Made by a program: the position numbers and the translations under genes. From Sporothrix humicola (taxonomy: Eukaryota; Ascomycota; Sordariomycetes; Ophiostomatales; Ophiostomataceae): a stretch of DNA of 64,000 nucleotides. Positions 1-13,196 of this stretch are shown here, one piece after another. The notes beneath the pieces are model-generated. The model was not told the origin of the DNA. It saw nothing but the letters and a program-made list of their open reading frames with translations, and did not search any database. Numbering within the stretch: position 1 is the stretch's first letter; each line of letters starts with the position of its first letter. The stretch covers positions 868,001-932,000 of the forward strand of contig WNYE01000001.1 in the NCBI GenBank assembly GCA_021396245.1, in the 5' to 3' direction.

Positions 1-123
1 AGAAGGGAGTGGAAAGCAAGAAAACCCAGGAGATATCAAGAACGCCAACGCTGCTGCGATGTATACAGCCAAAAAAATCAAAACAGAACGAAGCAAAAGA
101 CCAAATAGCTTTGATATTAAAGC
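1..123. other. 3' flank of the bZIP gene
   Basis: This short stretch lies downstream of the bZIP stop codon. I see no gene in it; it probably holds that gene's 3' untranslated region. Confidence 0.4.
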
Positions 124-2113
124 TTACTCAGAGTTCAGCATGTTAAGCCTTGACGCGGTGGTCTCAATGCTGCGGGCGATCCGAGCTATCCGTGCAATGG
201 CCAGAGACTCCTCGACTTCGCTGATCGTCTGCTCCTCAGAAGAAGCATCGACGAGCTCGTAACGGGACAGTGCCTTCTCGGACTCGACACCGCCGAAAAT
301 GCTGTCAACATCCGACATCACCTCGGTGTTGAGCGAAAGGGGCTTGCTAGCCGCAGCGGGAGCGTCGACGGGTGCAGAGGAAGTCGAAGCGGTCGAAACA
401 GCGGCGTCGTGGTACAGGGCAAAGGCCGGGTCGTTCTCAAACTCGGCGTCCGCAACGACAGGGGCAACGGCCTTGACAGTCTCGACGGGCTTCTCGGCAA
501 CGGGGTGCTCAATGATGGGCATCTCAATCTTCTCCTCCTCGTCGTCGCAGCCAACAAAGTTGGACACCTTGCCGGTCAGGACCGAAGTATCAATCGAGGG
601 GATCGTGACCTCGGGCGTCTCCAGGACGGCATAGACCTGGGGCTGGAAGGCAAAGGCGGGCTCAGACTCCATGTGCAGCATCGAGAAATCAATGTTCTGC
701 TCAGGGATCATGGCCATGCCAATCTGGTGCTGGGCCGGGTACGGGTTGGCATCCTTGGGAGCCTGGCGCTCTTGGCCCTGGGGAACAGCCTGGGTCGGGA
801 CGGGAGCCGGGATCTGGGCCTGCATCTGCTGGGCCTGGTTCTGGGGGACAAGAGCGGGGTTGGAGCTGAGGCGGTCCAGGAAGTCCGAGAACGAAGGCGA
901 GCCAAGCAGCATGCGGGTCAGGTCAGACAGGCGCTTGTTCTCATCGGCAAGTAGGCGGTTCTGGGCGCGGAGGTCACCGTTCTCAGTAACCTTGCCGGCA
1001 ATCTCAGCCTCGAGCTGCGAGATGTATTCTGTGTGTGTGTGTTAGCATGTTGTAACTCAAATGTTGTATCGAATGATTCTTTTTTCACTTACCCTTTCTG
1101 CGGGAACGGAAAGCACGTGCGGAAACCTTGTTGCGGAGCTGGCGGCGCTCCTTGCTAGACAGCTTCTTGCCCTCCTCGCTGGCGAGCAGACGCTCATCCT
1201 CATCCATATCCTCCTCGTCCTTCTTGAGACGGGAGATGTTGCCCATGCCACCGATGGAAGAGTTGGGAGAAGAAGGCTTAGCGCGCATAGAGCTAAGCAG
1301 CTGGGTGATCTTCTGCTCGACGATGGGGTCGGAAGGCTGGCCAGCCTTGGCACGTTGTGTCTGGGGCTGGGGCATTTGCTCGGACTTCATCTGGCCCTGG
1401 CTGGAAGCACGCTGGCGCTGCTGTTGCTGGATGATCTGCTGCTGCTGGCGCTGCTGGGCCTGGGCCTTGGCCATGGCAGCCTGCTGGTGCATACCGGGCC
1501 ACAGACGGCCGACGTTGCCGGGCTGCGAGCCGGCATTGGCATTGAGGACCGGAGGCGACTGCATCTCCTGGCTAGGGACGATGACCGAGGCCGGGGCCGA
1601 GGGGATCTGCTGCTCGGCGAAGAAGAAAGAGGGGTCGGCTGCGGGCGACTCAAACTCGAGGTCGATGTCTGAGGGGCTAACCGAGGCACCGTTGGGAGCG
1701 GTGTTGAAGTCAAACATGTCGTCGGTGCTGTTCATGTTGACAAAGTTCATGTCGAAGTTGTTGTAGCCAGCCATCTGGTTGGTGTTCTGCGTCACGGCAA
1801 AGGTGTTGGCCAGAGCGCCGGGGACGAAACCGGTCTGCTGTTTGTACTGGTCGTACTGGTGGCTAGGGCCAGTCATCTGCTGGCTGACGGACAGCATCGA
1901 GGAGGGTGTTGATGCAGCGGTTGTGCGGACGAAAGAAGAGTTCTTGTTTGCCGGCGACATGGCAGGCGAGTACTGGTTTGTGTTGTCGTACTCGGTCAGG
2001 TCGAGGAGCGAGTCCATAGGATCCATCATGCCCTGCTGGCCCGCAACGGAGGCGGCGGATGACATGTTGTCGGCGATGCTGCTGTGTGCGTCGGCTTCCT
2101 GCTTGATGCTCAT
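124..2113 (-). CDS. bZIP transcription factor
   Basis: Predicted sequence-specific DNA-binding regulator of 641 residues, acting in the nucleus. Exon 1 is 2113-1093 and exon 2 is 1028-124. The 64-nt intron (1029-1092) has donor GTAAGT, a GCTAAC branch and a CAG acceptor, and joining restores one frame. The basic region (about residues 319-340) reads KERRQLRNKVSARAFRSRRK, the bZIP N-x7-R signature. It runs straight into a zipper starting EYISQLEAEI with leucines at 346, 360, 367 and 374. The splice falls exactly between basic region and zipper, so the unspliced frame would lack dimerisation. The N-terminal half is Q/S/P-rich with a QQ-rich tract; the C-terminal part is acidic and Ala/Pro/Val-rich, as in activation domains. 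The basic region resembles the filamentous-fungal bZIP group of IDI-4/MBZ1-type proteins, but I cannot assign an orthologue. The start is the first ATG of an open frame. Confidence 0.93.
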
Positions 2114-5100
2114 CGTTGATGGCGATGGTAGTCGAAGTGTGAAGAGAGGATGATGCGAATATGCGTCGTCAATCGGGGACGAATGAATCTTGCGTCCACG
2201 TCGTGTTTGGGTTAGATGGCGTCGATGTGGATGACGAGAAAACGAAATGGGGGTGCGAGTCGATTTAAAGACCGGTCTTCAAAGTCGCGAGCAGGGAGAA
2301 AGAAGCCTGTCGTGTTATCTCAGGCGTTTTCGTCGTGGAATGATGAGCCACGATGATTGTAGGTTAGGTTGTAGTCGGCACTTATGAAACAGAGACGAGA
2401 ATAGTTGCAATGCGAAGATGGATGGGAGGGCAAGATGGGAGGGTGATGAAGGAAAAGGAGAGAAATGAGAAAATAGAAACAGACGATGGAAAGAGGAAAG
2501 GGGGATGCAGAAGAATAACAGGAAATGCTCAGGAAATGGGTGCGAGCGGCAGAAATGGGTGGAAGTGGGTGCGAACAGCGCAGAGGTTCAGTGGTGGACA
2601 GGAACAAAGGAAGGGAGGGAAAGAAGAAACAGGAGATTCGTCTGGGTGAACTTGGGTGCCTGGTTTGGGGCCAGAGGGGGGGTGTCGGGGGGCTGTGGGG
2701 CGGTCGGGGGGGCGAGGGCGTGTGTGCGAGAGAGGAACGAGGTAGGAGCGAGCGAGAGCGAGAACAGAGTGAAGGAATGGGCAGGGACAGTGGGCAGGGA
2801 CGCAGGAAAGAACAGATTGACCGCCGCCGGACAGTGCAAAACCCCGACCGGCAGAGCTGGAACAGCCAGTAAAAACGACTCGTTCAGGCAGTCCTCCAGC
2901 GGCTGACCCCTACAGATACGGCAGGCGGCGGGGAATGCTGTAGAATATTGGGAGATCAGGGAAGGCACGGGCGGTTTGGAAGGAAGGACAGGCTCGGAGT
3001 TGAGCGTACAGGGAAGTCACGACCGCTGTCGACTGGGAAAGAGAAAGAGCCCTTCTGTGCAGCATGCGGGCTGACCAGGGGGTCGGGGTGTGAGGAAACA
3101 ACTGATGACGCGTCCTCTTTCCTCATTAACCAACGAACCCCCTTTCCTCTTTTGTCCGCTCTTTCCCAGGGCCCCACCTCTGCGTCCTTCCTACCTGCTC
3201 ACAGCCCCAATAGTGCCTGGTAAGTTAGGCAACGGTTAAAAGGCAAAGTCACTTTTTGCGGCTAGACCACCAGAGTAGTACATGCACAAAAAGACGCCAA
3301 AAGTACAGACAACACGGATCCAGCCAATCACGGGCGGTGCTGTGTCGCTCTCGCTCCTCGTAAGGCAAAAAGAGAAGCAAAAAGAAGATTGAGCCAAAGA
3401 GCAAAAGAGGAGTCGACGACCACAAAAAGCAAACACATCGGGAGAGATTGAGCGCCAGCACCGACTTTACGCTGGTACCTCGATGGTGCTGCCAGTCGCT
3501 GCCATTTAGAAGTATTCCACAATGCTTTCTCTGCCGCTCATCTTTCTCCATCTCTGCGTTCTCATTATTCTCATTTGGTGCATCGCGCCGAAGGGAAAAC
3601 TATTACGACAGCAACCCAGCAAAACGACCCTGGCGATGACGAGGCCTTGTCCGCTAGACTGCCCCTATTTCCCATCGATGCGCGATGCGCTTCGAGATAT
3701 AGGCCAGGGATTGTTTCCTTCGAGCACTACTTTGTTTTGTTTCATTGTCTGCTGTCGTTTGATTATTTCGTCTGTTTCCTGAAGAAGAATTATTTGTCGA
3801 CGATATCAATGGTGTACCCCGTTCCCATCAGATGGCCGTGATGGACAGTTGATGGCGCATTGAATGTCAGAAAGCCTCGTGTGCCAACATATCAATGTGG
3901 CGATGCGTTGCTGTTGTCGATGTCGATGTTTATGTCGATATCCCTGTGAAGGCTGATCATATTATTCCACGGGAGCAATGCAACGGAGTGCAAATGAACG
4001 GTCCCCCGTTATCGTGATTTGGCTGTTTATTCTGTGGCATTTTGCTTCACCAAAGCCGCGGTTTTCGTGGCAAAACAAAGACGGGCACGGGCGTCGCGCG
4101 GTGTAACGGAAAATATAAAAATTATCAGCAAAAGTGAAGCCATATGGGTTGCTAAAAATATGTGCTTTAAGGAGGGAAAAGCAGAAAGGCACAACGACGT
4201 CACGATCGTTCGTTTTTGACGAAAGGCCGAGCCGCGGTGAAGTCACGCCCTTTTGCTCTGTTTGTTATTGTGCTCGCTTTTTGTCTTTTCCTCCCTTCTA
4301 AACCCACATCGTGAACAGCCGCGGTCTACGGTTGATGCCCATTTGCCATTTCGTCCCTTGTCCCTTGCCTTTTCGCGCGGGCACAAACGCAAATGAGTAC
4401 ATCTCTGGCGCGCCTGAATGCAATGTATCTCCTTGTACCCATTTTCCCTGCGGACCAATGCTCCGTTGTTAATTGCTTTCGCAGGGTCTTGCAGGCAATT
4501 TGGCAGTTACGGATACCGTCACATCGTGAATAGCATCCACGCCACAGGCACACGACCATGTTGCTGTGCAAATGAAGCATCTTTTCGATTGCATACTTGT
4601 ACACAGTAAGACACCAAGAAACAATCAGACAAACCGGCACAGGTGCGGGCACCAAGAAGCTGCCAATACTTGACAGCTCTGTCGCCAACAGAATGGATTG
4701 GCGACAAGCCGCCGGTGCAAGCCAGAAATGAGAGGTACCTGCTGTTGGGTGGCGATCACGAGGCTGGTGCAAGTACCGCCACGCCCGACAAACAATCCAT
4801 TTTCGGTTTTCAATTGCGGCACGATGTTCGTAAAATGAGATGAGCGGAGTGCACAGCCTCACAGTAAACATCAGTAAGGAATTGGGGAAACACGTCGTCA
4901 GACACGCCAAATGCCCGGCCGATCACCAGCAGTAAAGTAAGGCGCAAACAATGCTTGAAAAATGTAGCTTTGTGAGCATCGTTTTGCCCCCTTGAGTGTT
5001 CCCCCTTTTTCTCCAGTTATGCGGGCGTCTTTTGTTCCTTCTCTTTTGGTCTCCTTTTCAATTGTGCCTGCCGTGACAACTGCAACTGCCAGGGCCACGC

Positions 5101-8100
5101 GGTAAATGCCGTCGCAAAGTCCGTGGCAAAGAGCAGGGGAACCCACGCCAAAGCGGAGTTTCCCAGTTCACTAGCGCCGACCCGCCTGTGGTAATTCCGA
5201 GCGCGACAGGGCAAGAACGCACAGAAAAGGAAAGAACAGCAGGGCCAGAGTTCACTAGGGCGTTTTTTATCGCCGTGCCCGGTGGCTTGGTCTCTCCTCT
5301 GAAGCCGCCGTCGAAGCCCACTCGCACCACTCTTTCTCGTGAAGCCAATTGAAGCGCATCCGCACGCTGGAAATTTTGTCTGAGTTTTCTCTTCTCAAAA
5401 AGCCGCTCCGTTTCGGCCGCACCATGACTAGGCGACACGCCCACAGATCGCGATACGGTAAAACGGCCGAAAAAGAATGTCAACAAGCAAAAAGTACAAC
5501 TGGAAAAGGCTCAAAACAGATCACTGTCGTCATTATCCTCTCAGCCCTTTATCCATCGCTATTTCGGACGGTTCTCAGCCCCAACGCCATGACGACTGCT
5601 CCGAGAACATGCATCTTCGCTTTTTCGCTCTTTTGTTGTTTCTCGCGGTGGCGTTCCACCCGGCAGGCAAGTCTAAAAGTCATGCAAGCTTAATTGACCG
5701 AATGTCTTGCGGGTCGTCTTTCCTTGCAGAGAATCTTTCTATTTTGACATTTGAGCATTTACCTTTGTCAATGCCTTCGAAAACCCGGGGTGAAAAGGTC
5801 GAGACCCCTTTTTGTTGGTTGATACGACGTTCATCGTAGAGCTCACACGGTCACAGGCTCACAGATTCATGGGAGACAGGCCAAGGGAATCATCATAAGG
5901 TGACTGTCTCCGAGAAGGATTCTAATCGCCGCAAATCCAAGCATTTCCATGTTTGTGTTACAATTGATGCCAGTATAACTCATGCCTCAAAAGACATGCC
6001 AATGCCTTCTGGCACATCTTGGCGGCCAGTCTCGACATGAGACAATTCAAGACAACATATTATCAGTATATTATCAGACAAAATGCAAAATGTGCTCCAT
6101 ACACAAAAGACACAGCAACGAGCCACAGATGGACAGATGAGACAGATCAGACACGCCAAGGGAGCCCTAGAGCCCTGTCAAGAGATGTCCCTACCTCGGG
6201 CCTGCAAAACGGTCTGGTCACGGTGATGCCCGCGTAAAAATAGAACAGGGCCAGGGGTGGCCTGTCTCCATCCCAGCAAAAAGCAAAGCACCAGTCCCAA
6301 TCTCGACCGAAAACGGTAAAGAGATCCAGCAGGCTTGCTTTAAATCCTTTCCCTGGCCAGAACTATTTTACCCCCTCAATTTCTGCCCTTCTAGGGAGCC
6401 CAGCATACGTAACATCCAACGTATTACCGTGCGCAATGCCCTGAACGAAAATTTCTCTCCTCTCAGTTATCGATAATCTTTGGCCGTCCAAAGCATGACG
6501 AACCCATTTCCACCCCCTGTGGGCCAGTGGATAAGTGTGTCCATTTCCCTTTTTCCACGGTTCTTTGCCTTCTAGCGCCATGTTTATTTTGTTTTTTCCC
6601 CTGAAATTTGTGGGAATCCTGCTGCAAATAACTCCGTTTCCTCACTGCCGAACGTTTTGAATGCCTTTGCACGTCGATGGTCCCATTGTTTTTGCCTCTG
6701 GTTCTTTTTGTCCTTTGTCTTTTGCCTGCCACTTCTGTTCTTCACAACTGCCGTTGTTCTAGAGGTTCGAAACAAACGAAAGAAAGCCCACTCAGTGCAT
6801 TGAAAAAGTCACGGCGGCGAGGCAGTGTTTAGCTTGTCTTTTTTGCTTGTTTTTGCTCAACCTTTGTTCATCCTTGTTGGCAAGTGTAAATCCGACTTGA
6901 CACGTTCTTATGCCCGAAGTCGCCTCCAAAAATAGGGCCGAGGCTTTGGCAGCACCAAAATCCAAAATCCAGAACACTCAAAATCTAGAATTCTGCTGCC
7001 TAGCCCTGCCCTACAAGAAGTGGAGTAAGACAAGGTGAAAATCAGACCTAAGCCCTTCCTTTGCTTCCGTTATCAGACCGTATTTTGCATCTCATGTTGT
7101 CCAAGCCTTGCAACCAGGCCTTTTTTTTTCAGCTTTACAGTTATCCGGCTTCCTGAATTGCTGCGCTCGTCCGTACAATGGGACTCTGTGTCCTTGTTTG
7201 ACTGACTTCTGGCATAATCGGGCATTAGGTCGATGGCTGAATACTCCGTACCAGACAATGTGTAATTCGTCCACGATAATACGGGAAACGTTGTCAAAAA
7301 GATAAACACCCCCTCCCCGGCTGTTTTCCGAAAAAGGAAGCATACCCGCAAGAAGCAAGATGTGTTCCCTGTCGGGCGACCCAAACTTTTGAGAAATGCT
7401 TATGCCCGAGCAGGGTGTTTGACAGTGTGGATGCATTCAGTATCGCGGTGTAGTGTTGGGAGTACGTATGTCTGTCACCCAAGTTTAAAATGAGGAGCAA
7501 CGAGGCAGACTCTGCCACTTTCTTTGCGGGGTTGCAAAACATTGTTATCTGATGCTTAATTGATTGTTATCGTGAATAAGAAATAAGACGGCGGCCTCCC
7601 GTTGCTCTCCTGGAAAGTACGCCTTGCAAAAAAAGAGTGAAACAAACAAACGTCAGTGTCATGACCAAACACGTACACATGTCAAGCTCGATGTTTAAGG
7701 TTATGGGGAAGCTGCACAAGATGCATATTCTAAAAATGGGTGTTTCTGCATTGGCAAACATCATGAGCATATGTCAAGTTTGGGATCGTTTTCACGTGGA
7801 GAAAGCAATGTGTTTCGTTCATCTTGAAACACCTTCTTGTGCGGCCTTTGGGAGAATTGTATGCATTTCAGCATAAGCATTGAAGCCAATGCTGCAGAGA
7901 CATTGAAGTAGGCATGACATGTGAATATTCCCATAACAATATACAACATTTCATGTTATTTTTGACACGGCCAATTTCCGGCAGGAACAGTACTGGAAGA
8001 TACAGGTCATCATCTGAGCTCAAACATTGACTCACTCATTTTCATTTGCCTCTTGTGAAGACAGCAATCCCTGAAGATGGGTGTAGCTGCTCGGCTTAAG

Positions 8101-10004
8101 ACCCTTCTTGCCTTTGGTAAATATTCACCCCGGGTTGACGGTAACTTGGCAGGCAATTCTCCTTCCTTCTCCCAATATCGCATGTTCGTTTCCTACCCAA
8201 TGAGTGTGAGCAGCAATCTCTGCAGCAAGATCCCTTTGAAAAATACAGCAAACAGCCGTGCAGGATAAATACAAATGTGAGCCGCCCCCGCCTCAACGGC
8301 ACCTGTATTCAATTATCACGTATTTATCCAAAAAGCAGACCGTGAGAAGGGTCCAATTTATGAATTAACAGTTCTCGGATATTGCTATGACGTAGGGCGG
8401 GATCGGATGGGGTAAACATCGTGAGCTCATACCGATCATTGAAGAAAAGGCAAATGCATCGTTGTGAACCCCAGGTGCTATTTTTATCATTTGTTTACTT
8501 TATGAAGCAGATGGCTTTCGATACATCAAAAATTTATGACACTCTAGTATTGTGGATTTTATGTAATGTTTTTGTTTTATTCTTTTGTGTTTTATTGTCA
8601 TTTATTGTTCAAAATATGTTGTCATGTTTTTTTGTTGAATAAATATATCAATAATGATAGTCAAAAAATATTATATTGAGCTGTCATTATTCGACATAAT
8701 CTCCAAGTTTCCACATAGAAATCTCGTCTATATCTACAAATATGAAAAGAACTGTCATTTTGTCAACTCAATCCTGACAGTTACAACTGATCGATTTTGA
8801 TTGATGTTGGTGATGATCATCTCTGAAGAACGCGTATTTTCATCACGTGATACCATATTTGCCCTTCGTTTCAGGAACGACAGGGACCTGGAACGCGCGT
8901 GCCTAATGCTGTCAGTGCACGTCCTCGAGACGCCGTTGGATGTTGGACGAGGCGACGGCGTGTTTCGAGAAGAGCGATCGCAGAAGAAAGCAGACATTCA
9001 GATTGGAGATTCACGCGGACGAGGAAGAAGTGTGAGGAGGTAAGGATGGGACAGCCTTGTAAAGTGCCGGACTAACACGGTTGCACCTTCTGTGTTTGTT
9101 GTGTTCACGCACCCGCGGGAGTACCTTCCTCGTCTGATGCGAGACCGCAATAAACAGAAAAGAAAACAAAACAGAAAACAGAAAACGGCAGGCGCAGGTC
9201 GTGTGACCTTCTCTCTGTCCGCCCAGCTGGACCTTCCTGTCTTTTTGGTCTTCCCCCTCCCGTGTTCCGTACGTTGTGCTCCGGATTGCTGTCTGGTTAA
9301 TCTATTCGTTGCCGTGTCTCGCCAAAGTGAAGGTCGTAAAGTCGGCTGCACCAACAAAAACAAGCAACCACTGTGGGCTCTTGTCTCTGCCGTGCGCTAA
9401 TTTTAACAATGGGAAGCACTTTGAGTGAACCTAAAGCTCCGATAGCCCCACTTTTTTACAGCTTCTCTGGCGATTGATGACTGTGCTGTCGTTCCTTCCC
9501 TTAGTCCCTCGTTCTTCGTCTCCACCCCTTATTTCTGGTGGCTGGTAGAATTTTTTAATTTTTTTTTGTCTGCCCCTCTGAACCTCGCCCTCTTTTTTAC
9601 AATTTTTTTTATTTCCTTTTTTTTTTCTCTCGAACCATCCCCTCTCTCATCTTTCGCCCATTTTAAGAGCCCCCAAACTTTTTCGACATTTTTTTTTGCT
9701 ACAAAAAAAAGACAAAAAAGAATAAATCGAAAAAAGAAAACAGCTCCCTTTTTAAAAGTTTATTTTTTTATATCGATAATTTTTCGATCACGACGGGCAG
9801 CTCCTCGCCAATCGCTCGGCACATTGATATCGCGGAGCTTCAATCCGACTGCTCCCCCTCCGTACTCCCTCTCTACCCATCCCACCTTTACTCCCCTCCG
9901 ACGCCGCGACTAGGGCTGGGCCGGAGAAGTCCAGCTCCGCCAGGAAGGGAAAAAAGGAAGAAAAAAAGGACCAGATCAAAACGGAAAAGCTGGAGCTCCA
10001 GCAC
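2114..10004. other. 7.9-kb intergenic span between divergent regulators
   Basis: No convincing coding sequence is visible on either strand. The open frames are short, many lack an ATG, and they look random in composition. The first 1 kb next to the bZIP gene is purine-rich on the plus strand (so pyrimidine-rich in bZIP sense), and about 9.5-9.8 kb is T- and A-homopolymer-rich. The span probably holds promoters and untranslated leaders of both flanking genes. About 8.4-8.8 kb is distinctly AT-rich but shows no transposon coding sequence or terminal repeats that I can recognise. Confidence 0.5.
9540..9800 (+). promoter_or_regulatory. T/A-homopolymer and CT-rich tract upstream of the AT-hook gene
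   Basis: Runs of T8-T10, CT-rich stretches and then A-rich stretches lie 200-460 nt before the start codon of the AT-hook gene. Such tracts are common in fungal core promoters and leaders. No precise TATA box or start site can be assigned, so this is an inferred promoter/5' leader. Confidence 0.3.
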
Positions 10005-11699
10005 ATGACAACAATGGAAACGCCGGTGGCAGCACCGGCGCCGCCCACGCCGTCCCCGGTCGCGGTCAAGCCAGAACCCATCCGGCGCGGCGGGTTCCAG
10101 TATGACGGCACGTTTTCGACGATCGACGGCGTTGCTTTCGAGCGGCCACAGCACTTGCTGCGGCTTTGCTATCCCAGCGAGCCAGAGAAGTGGAAGATCA
10201 AGCTCGGACGTGGCCGGCCACCCAAGATGGAGAAGATCACAGACATGGAGGCGGCTAGGACGCTGTCGCGCAAGTTTATGCTGGCTCAGTTCCGGTTTTA
10301 CGGCATTCCGCCGCCATATCAATCGTCGTTGGATGAGGTGCTGGCCATTTTCCGGGAACAAGTCACAGCGGGCAACGTACGTCATACCCATACTCGTTTT
10401 GCTTCTTTTGCATTTCGTTTTTTTCCCCATTTGATGCTGTTGAACCCGCACGGCAGTTTCTGGTCCCACTTCACCACAAACCACACGAACCACAATTGAG
10501 ATATGCCACGTGCTAACACCCGCTTTTAACAGTTCCGGAAGATGACCCCCGATGTCGAGACCCTTCGCGACGAAATGGTGGCCGAGTGGGAAGCCCGCCG
10601 CGATCCCAATGCCCAAAGACCCCGTGGCCGGCCAAAGGGCAGCACACGGAAACCAGAAGACCTGCTACCCGCCACGATTGTCGGCGCCTACGTCATTACG
10701 AGCAAGGAGATCCAGGATCAGTGGTCCGTCAATGGCACCCTGACGCTCGACGTTGCAGCCACGTCGACACCTGGTGTATACAAGGGGACGTTCCACTTTG
10801 GCGTTGTTCTTGGTGTTATGATACTATCGGCGGACGAGAAGCAGTTGACGGGCCATGTGCGGCGGCTCGACGGAGGAGAGGACCCGGATCGTCGTGTCGG
10901 CGGAGACGATTTGTCGGCCGCTGGCAAGCGCAAGCAGCCACCTAACGGCGCGGGCCACCATGGCGACGTCCAGCAGCAGATGGTGCCGGGGAAGAAGGCA
11001 AGGACAGGGCCCGGCGCGCCTTCGCAACATCCGCAACACCCGCAACACCCGCAACACCCACAACATCAACAGCATCAACACCCACAGCACCCGCAGCACC
11101 CGCAGCACCAGCAACAACACCCACAAGGCCCGCCCGGCCAGGGTCTGGCGCCCATTGCTGGCATGCCTGGCATGGGTGGGATGCCGGGTATGCCTGGGAT
11201 GCCTCCGCCTAATATGCAGGGCAACCTTGGCGGCCTCGGCGCTCTTGTTGGGCCAGGTGGTCTTGGCGGGATGCACGGCAGCCCTGGTGGCAGCCACGCC
11301 GGCCCTGTCGGTCACCCAGGCCACCCCGGCCATCCTGGCGCACACCAACAAAGCACACCCGTTCACAGTTCTGTGCATAACCCCACCGCTTTGGCAGCAC
11401 CAGAAACGCCCAGCACGCCGACTACGCCCATGATCGGCGGCCGGCCACCGCTCAAATTTTATGTCCGCTGGCGCGGCCGTGGTCTTGTTGAGAACAATAT
11501 GCAGACAGGCGAACACCGCGGTACGCTCAAGTTCACCAACAAGCACTACACCAAGTTTGCCGGCGAGATGGACCTGGCGTTCCTGGGCGCTGATGAGATC
11601 ACCGGCAAGCGCATCTCGGACGTGCCCACGCTGTCGGGCGAGTCGTGGTCTGACTATATGGAGACTGTCTACGACTGGACTAGGAATAGGTGGAACTAG
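10005..11699 (+). CDS. AT-hook protein with split conserved domain, function unknown
   Basis: Predicted nuclear DNA-binding protein of 512 residues. Exon 1 is 10005-10376 and exon 2 is 10533-11699. The 156-nt intron has donor GTACGT, branch TGCTAAC and acceptor AACAG, and splicing keeps the frame. Two AT-hook cores are visible: GRGRPPK (about residues 68-74) and RPRGRPKGS (about 153-161), which suggests binding in the minor groove of AT-rich DNA. Residues about 178-235 look like a beta-rich segment with a GVYKGTFHFGV motif. A low-complexity linker follows, first His-Pro-Gln repeats (about 289-325) and then Gly/Met/Pro repeats. The C-terminal part ends with KFYVRWRGRGLVE and a second strand-rich stretch. 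The two ordered parts may form one fold interrupted by the linker. I do not recognise a named family. The start is the first ATG; a second ATG lies three codons on. Confidence 0.88.
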
Positions 11700-11703
11700 C
11701 TAG

Positions 11704-11735
11704 CCCGTCTCTTGACCCGTCTCTTGACCCGTCTC
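11704..11735 (+). repeat. 12-bp tandem repeat just after the AT-hook stop codon
   Basis: Two full copies and one partial copy of CCCGTCTCTTGA follow the stop codon. Downstream, at about 11770-11865, there is an irregular CACAT/TCACA-rich stretch. Both lie in the presumed 3' untranslated region. Confidence 0.75.
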
Positions 11736-12520
11736 GCTGGATGACTCGAGGTTTGCACCTCAATCGCATTACATCACATCACATCACAGTGCATCATATC
11801 TCACATCGCACATCTTATGACGATTGCATGCTACACATCGCATGTCACATGTCACATTTCACATTGTTGGCCTCTTCTTCCTTTATCGTTACGGGATATC
11901 CTCGGCGCCGTATGTTTTCCTATATTCTTTCGTGTCATTCCTTCGGATGGAGTCTATTACGGTTATTTGGTCACGTCCCCGGGCATATCGCCTGGACATA
12001 ACTCATCAACACTCGACACACACTCACCTCCTTCATGCACTCCGTTACTCTTTCATTTTTACTGTCTTTTTTTGTTGTTCGGAACGGGTTTGCTAGCGAG
12101 GACATTTCCTGGCGAGCGGCGGAAATGGAACGAGTACGACATACTCTATAAAAATAACGGACCTGGTGTTTTTCTTTTTGGACTCTGGGAATCTCGACTT
12201 CCCACAAATGGCATTCTTAGCTTACATTACTTTATTATGATATTACAAAAAAAGCGACGACAATACAAGGCGTTTGGACCTTCTGATTGAACTACTTGGT
12301 CCTTGACCCCGTAGAGGTGATTATAACAGCGCCAACCTAATGGAACTATCGTGACATCCCCCAACGCTACTCTTGTGACATTTATCTACTTGTACGCGGT
12401 CAGCATGAAGCTATTCGCGACAAACTGGCGATGTCAACAAACACTGTTTGTCAATACATTTGCACTAGATGTATTCATTAGCGATGTCTTTAAAGAGACA
12501 TTATATATAAGCATTATTAT

Positions 12521-12802
12521 AATATCATCGAGAAATTAGTTTCCCATATTCACAAGCAAGACAAACACGCTCTCAGCTGCCACCACCATGGACCCGACTT
12601 GCCAAAATGTGATTTCGACAATGCCTCGGTGTGCTCAATTGTTGTCAAGTATCGGCTCAAATTATCAGATGATTTTATGCCCTCTGCCACAAAAGCGTTT
12701 TATCAGCTGGATTTTGGACCTGGCTACAAACTTAACCAGGTACATATGGGTTAAGCATACGATGTACGGGCGAAGAAAAGAATGACCATCAGGGCACCTT
12801 GA
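12521..12802 (+). pseudogene. Short coding-like relic, unknown family
   Basis: One plus-strand frame reads with protein-like composition, including LPKCDFDNASVCS and a stretch ending DFGPGYKLNQ. It passes one TAA at 12752-12754 and continues protein-like to a TGA at 12800. An alternative is that CAG|GTACAT at 12737-12745 is a splice donor and the rest is intron. A competing frame starts at an ATG in good context (12588) and runs 65 codons, but its product looks less protein-like. I cannot name the family. The call rests only on composition and frame continuity. Confidence 0.28.
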
Positions 12803-13196
12803 ATATGAGAAAGCGTTTGTTATTCTCTTCGAATGCTCGATGCGAGGACAAATCAGCCAGGACCAAGATTCATGTTATCACCAGGGCCAGAGTTGGTAGA
12901 AAAATTCACTGCAAGATTTTCCCGCTCTTCTCGTTCTCGCTTTCGCCGCTTGGTCTTTCCAGCCCGTTCTGCCGTCCCGTTTCCATGGTTTCTATTTTGG
13001 CCTTTCCTTTGCCCTGCTGTTCTACTTTGGCTGGCATTTCCTCTCTTGTCGATACTGGTTATGGTCTTATTGTGCCATAGCTGTCGGGAAGAGTTGCAAA
13101 CATTCATCATGACCATCACCCATGCATCATGTGCATCATCAGCTTCAAATGTTTAACCATTCGGCCGCCTCTTAGAACCCTTAACTAGAACCATGA

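Noticed and set aside
409..954. 181-codon plus-strand frame
   Set aside because: It lies opposite the bZIP coding exon and mirrors its codon bias; shadow of the real gene.
6760..6790. GGTTCGAAAC sequence resembling a tRNA B box
   Set aside because: There is no matching A box or cloverleaf within 100 bp on either strand. No tRNA is supported anywhere in the window.
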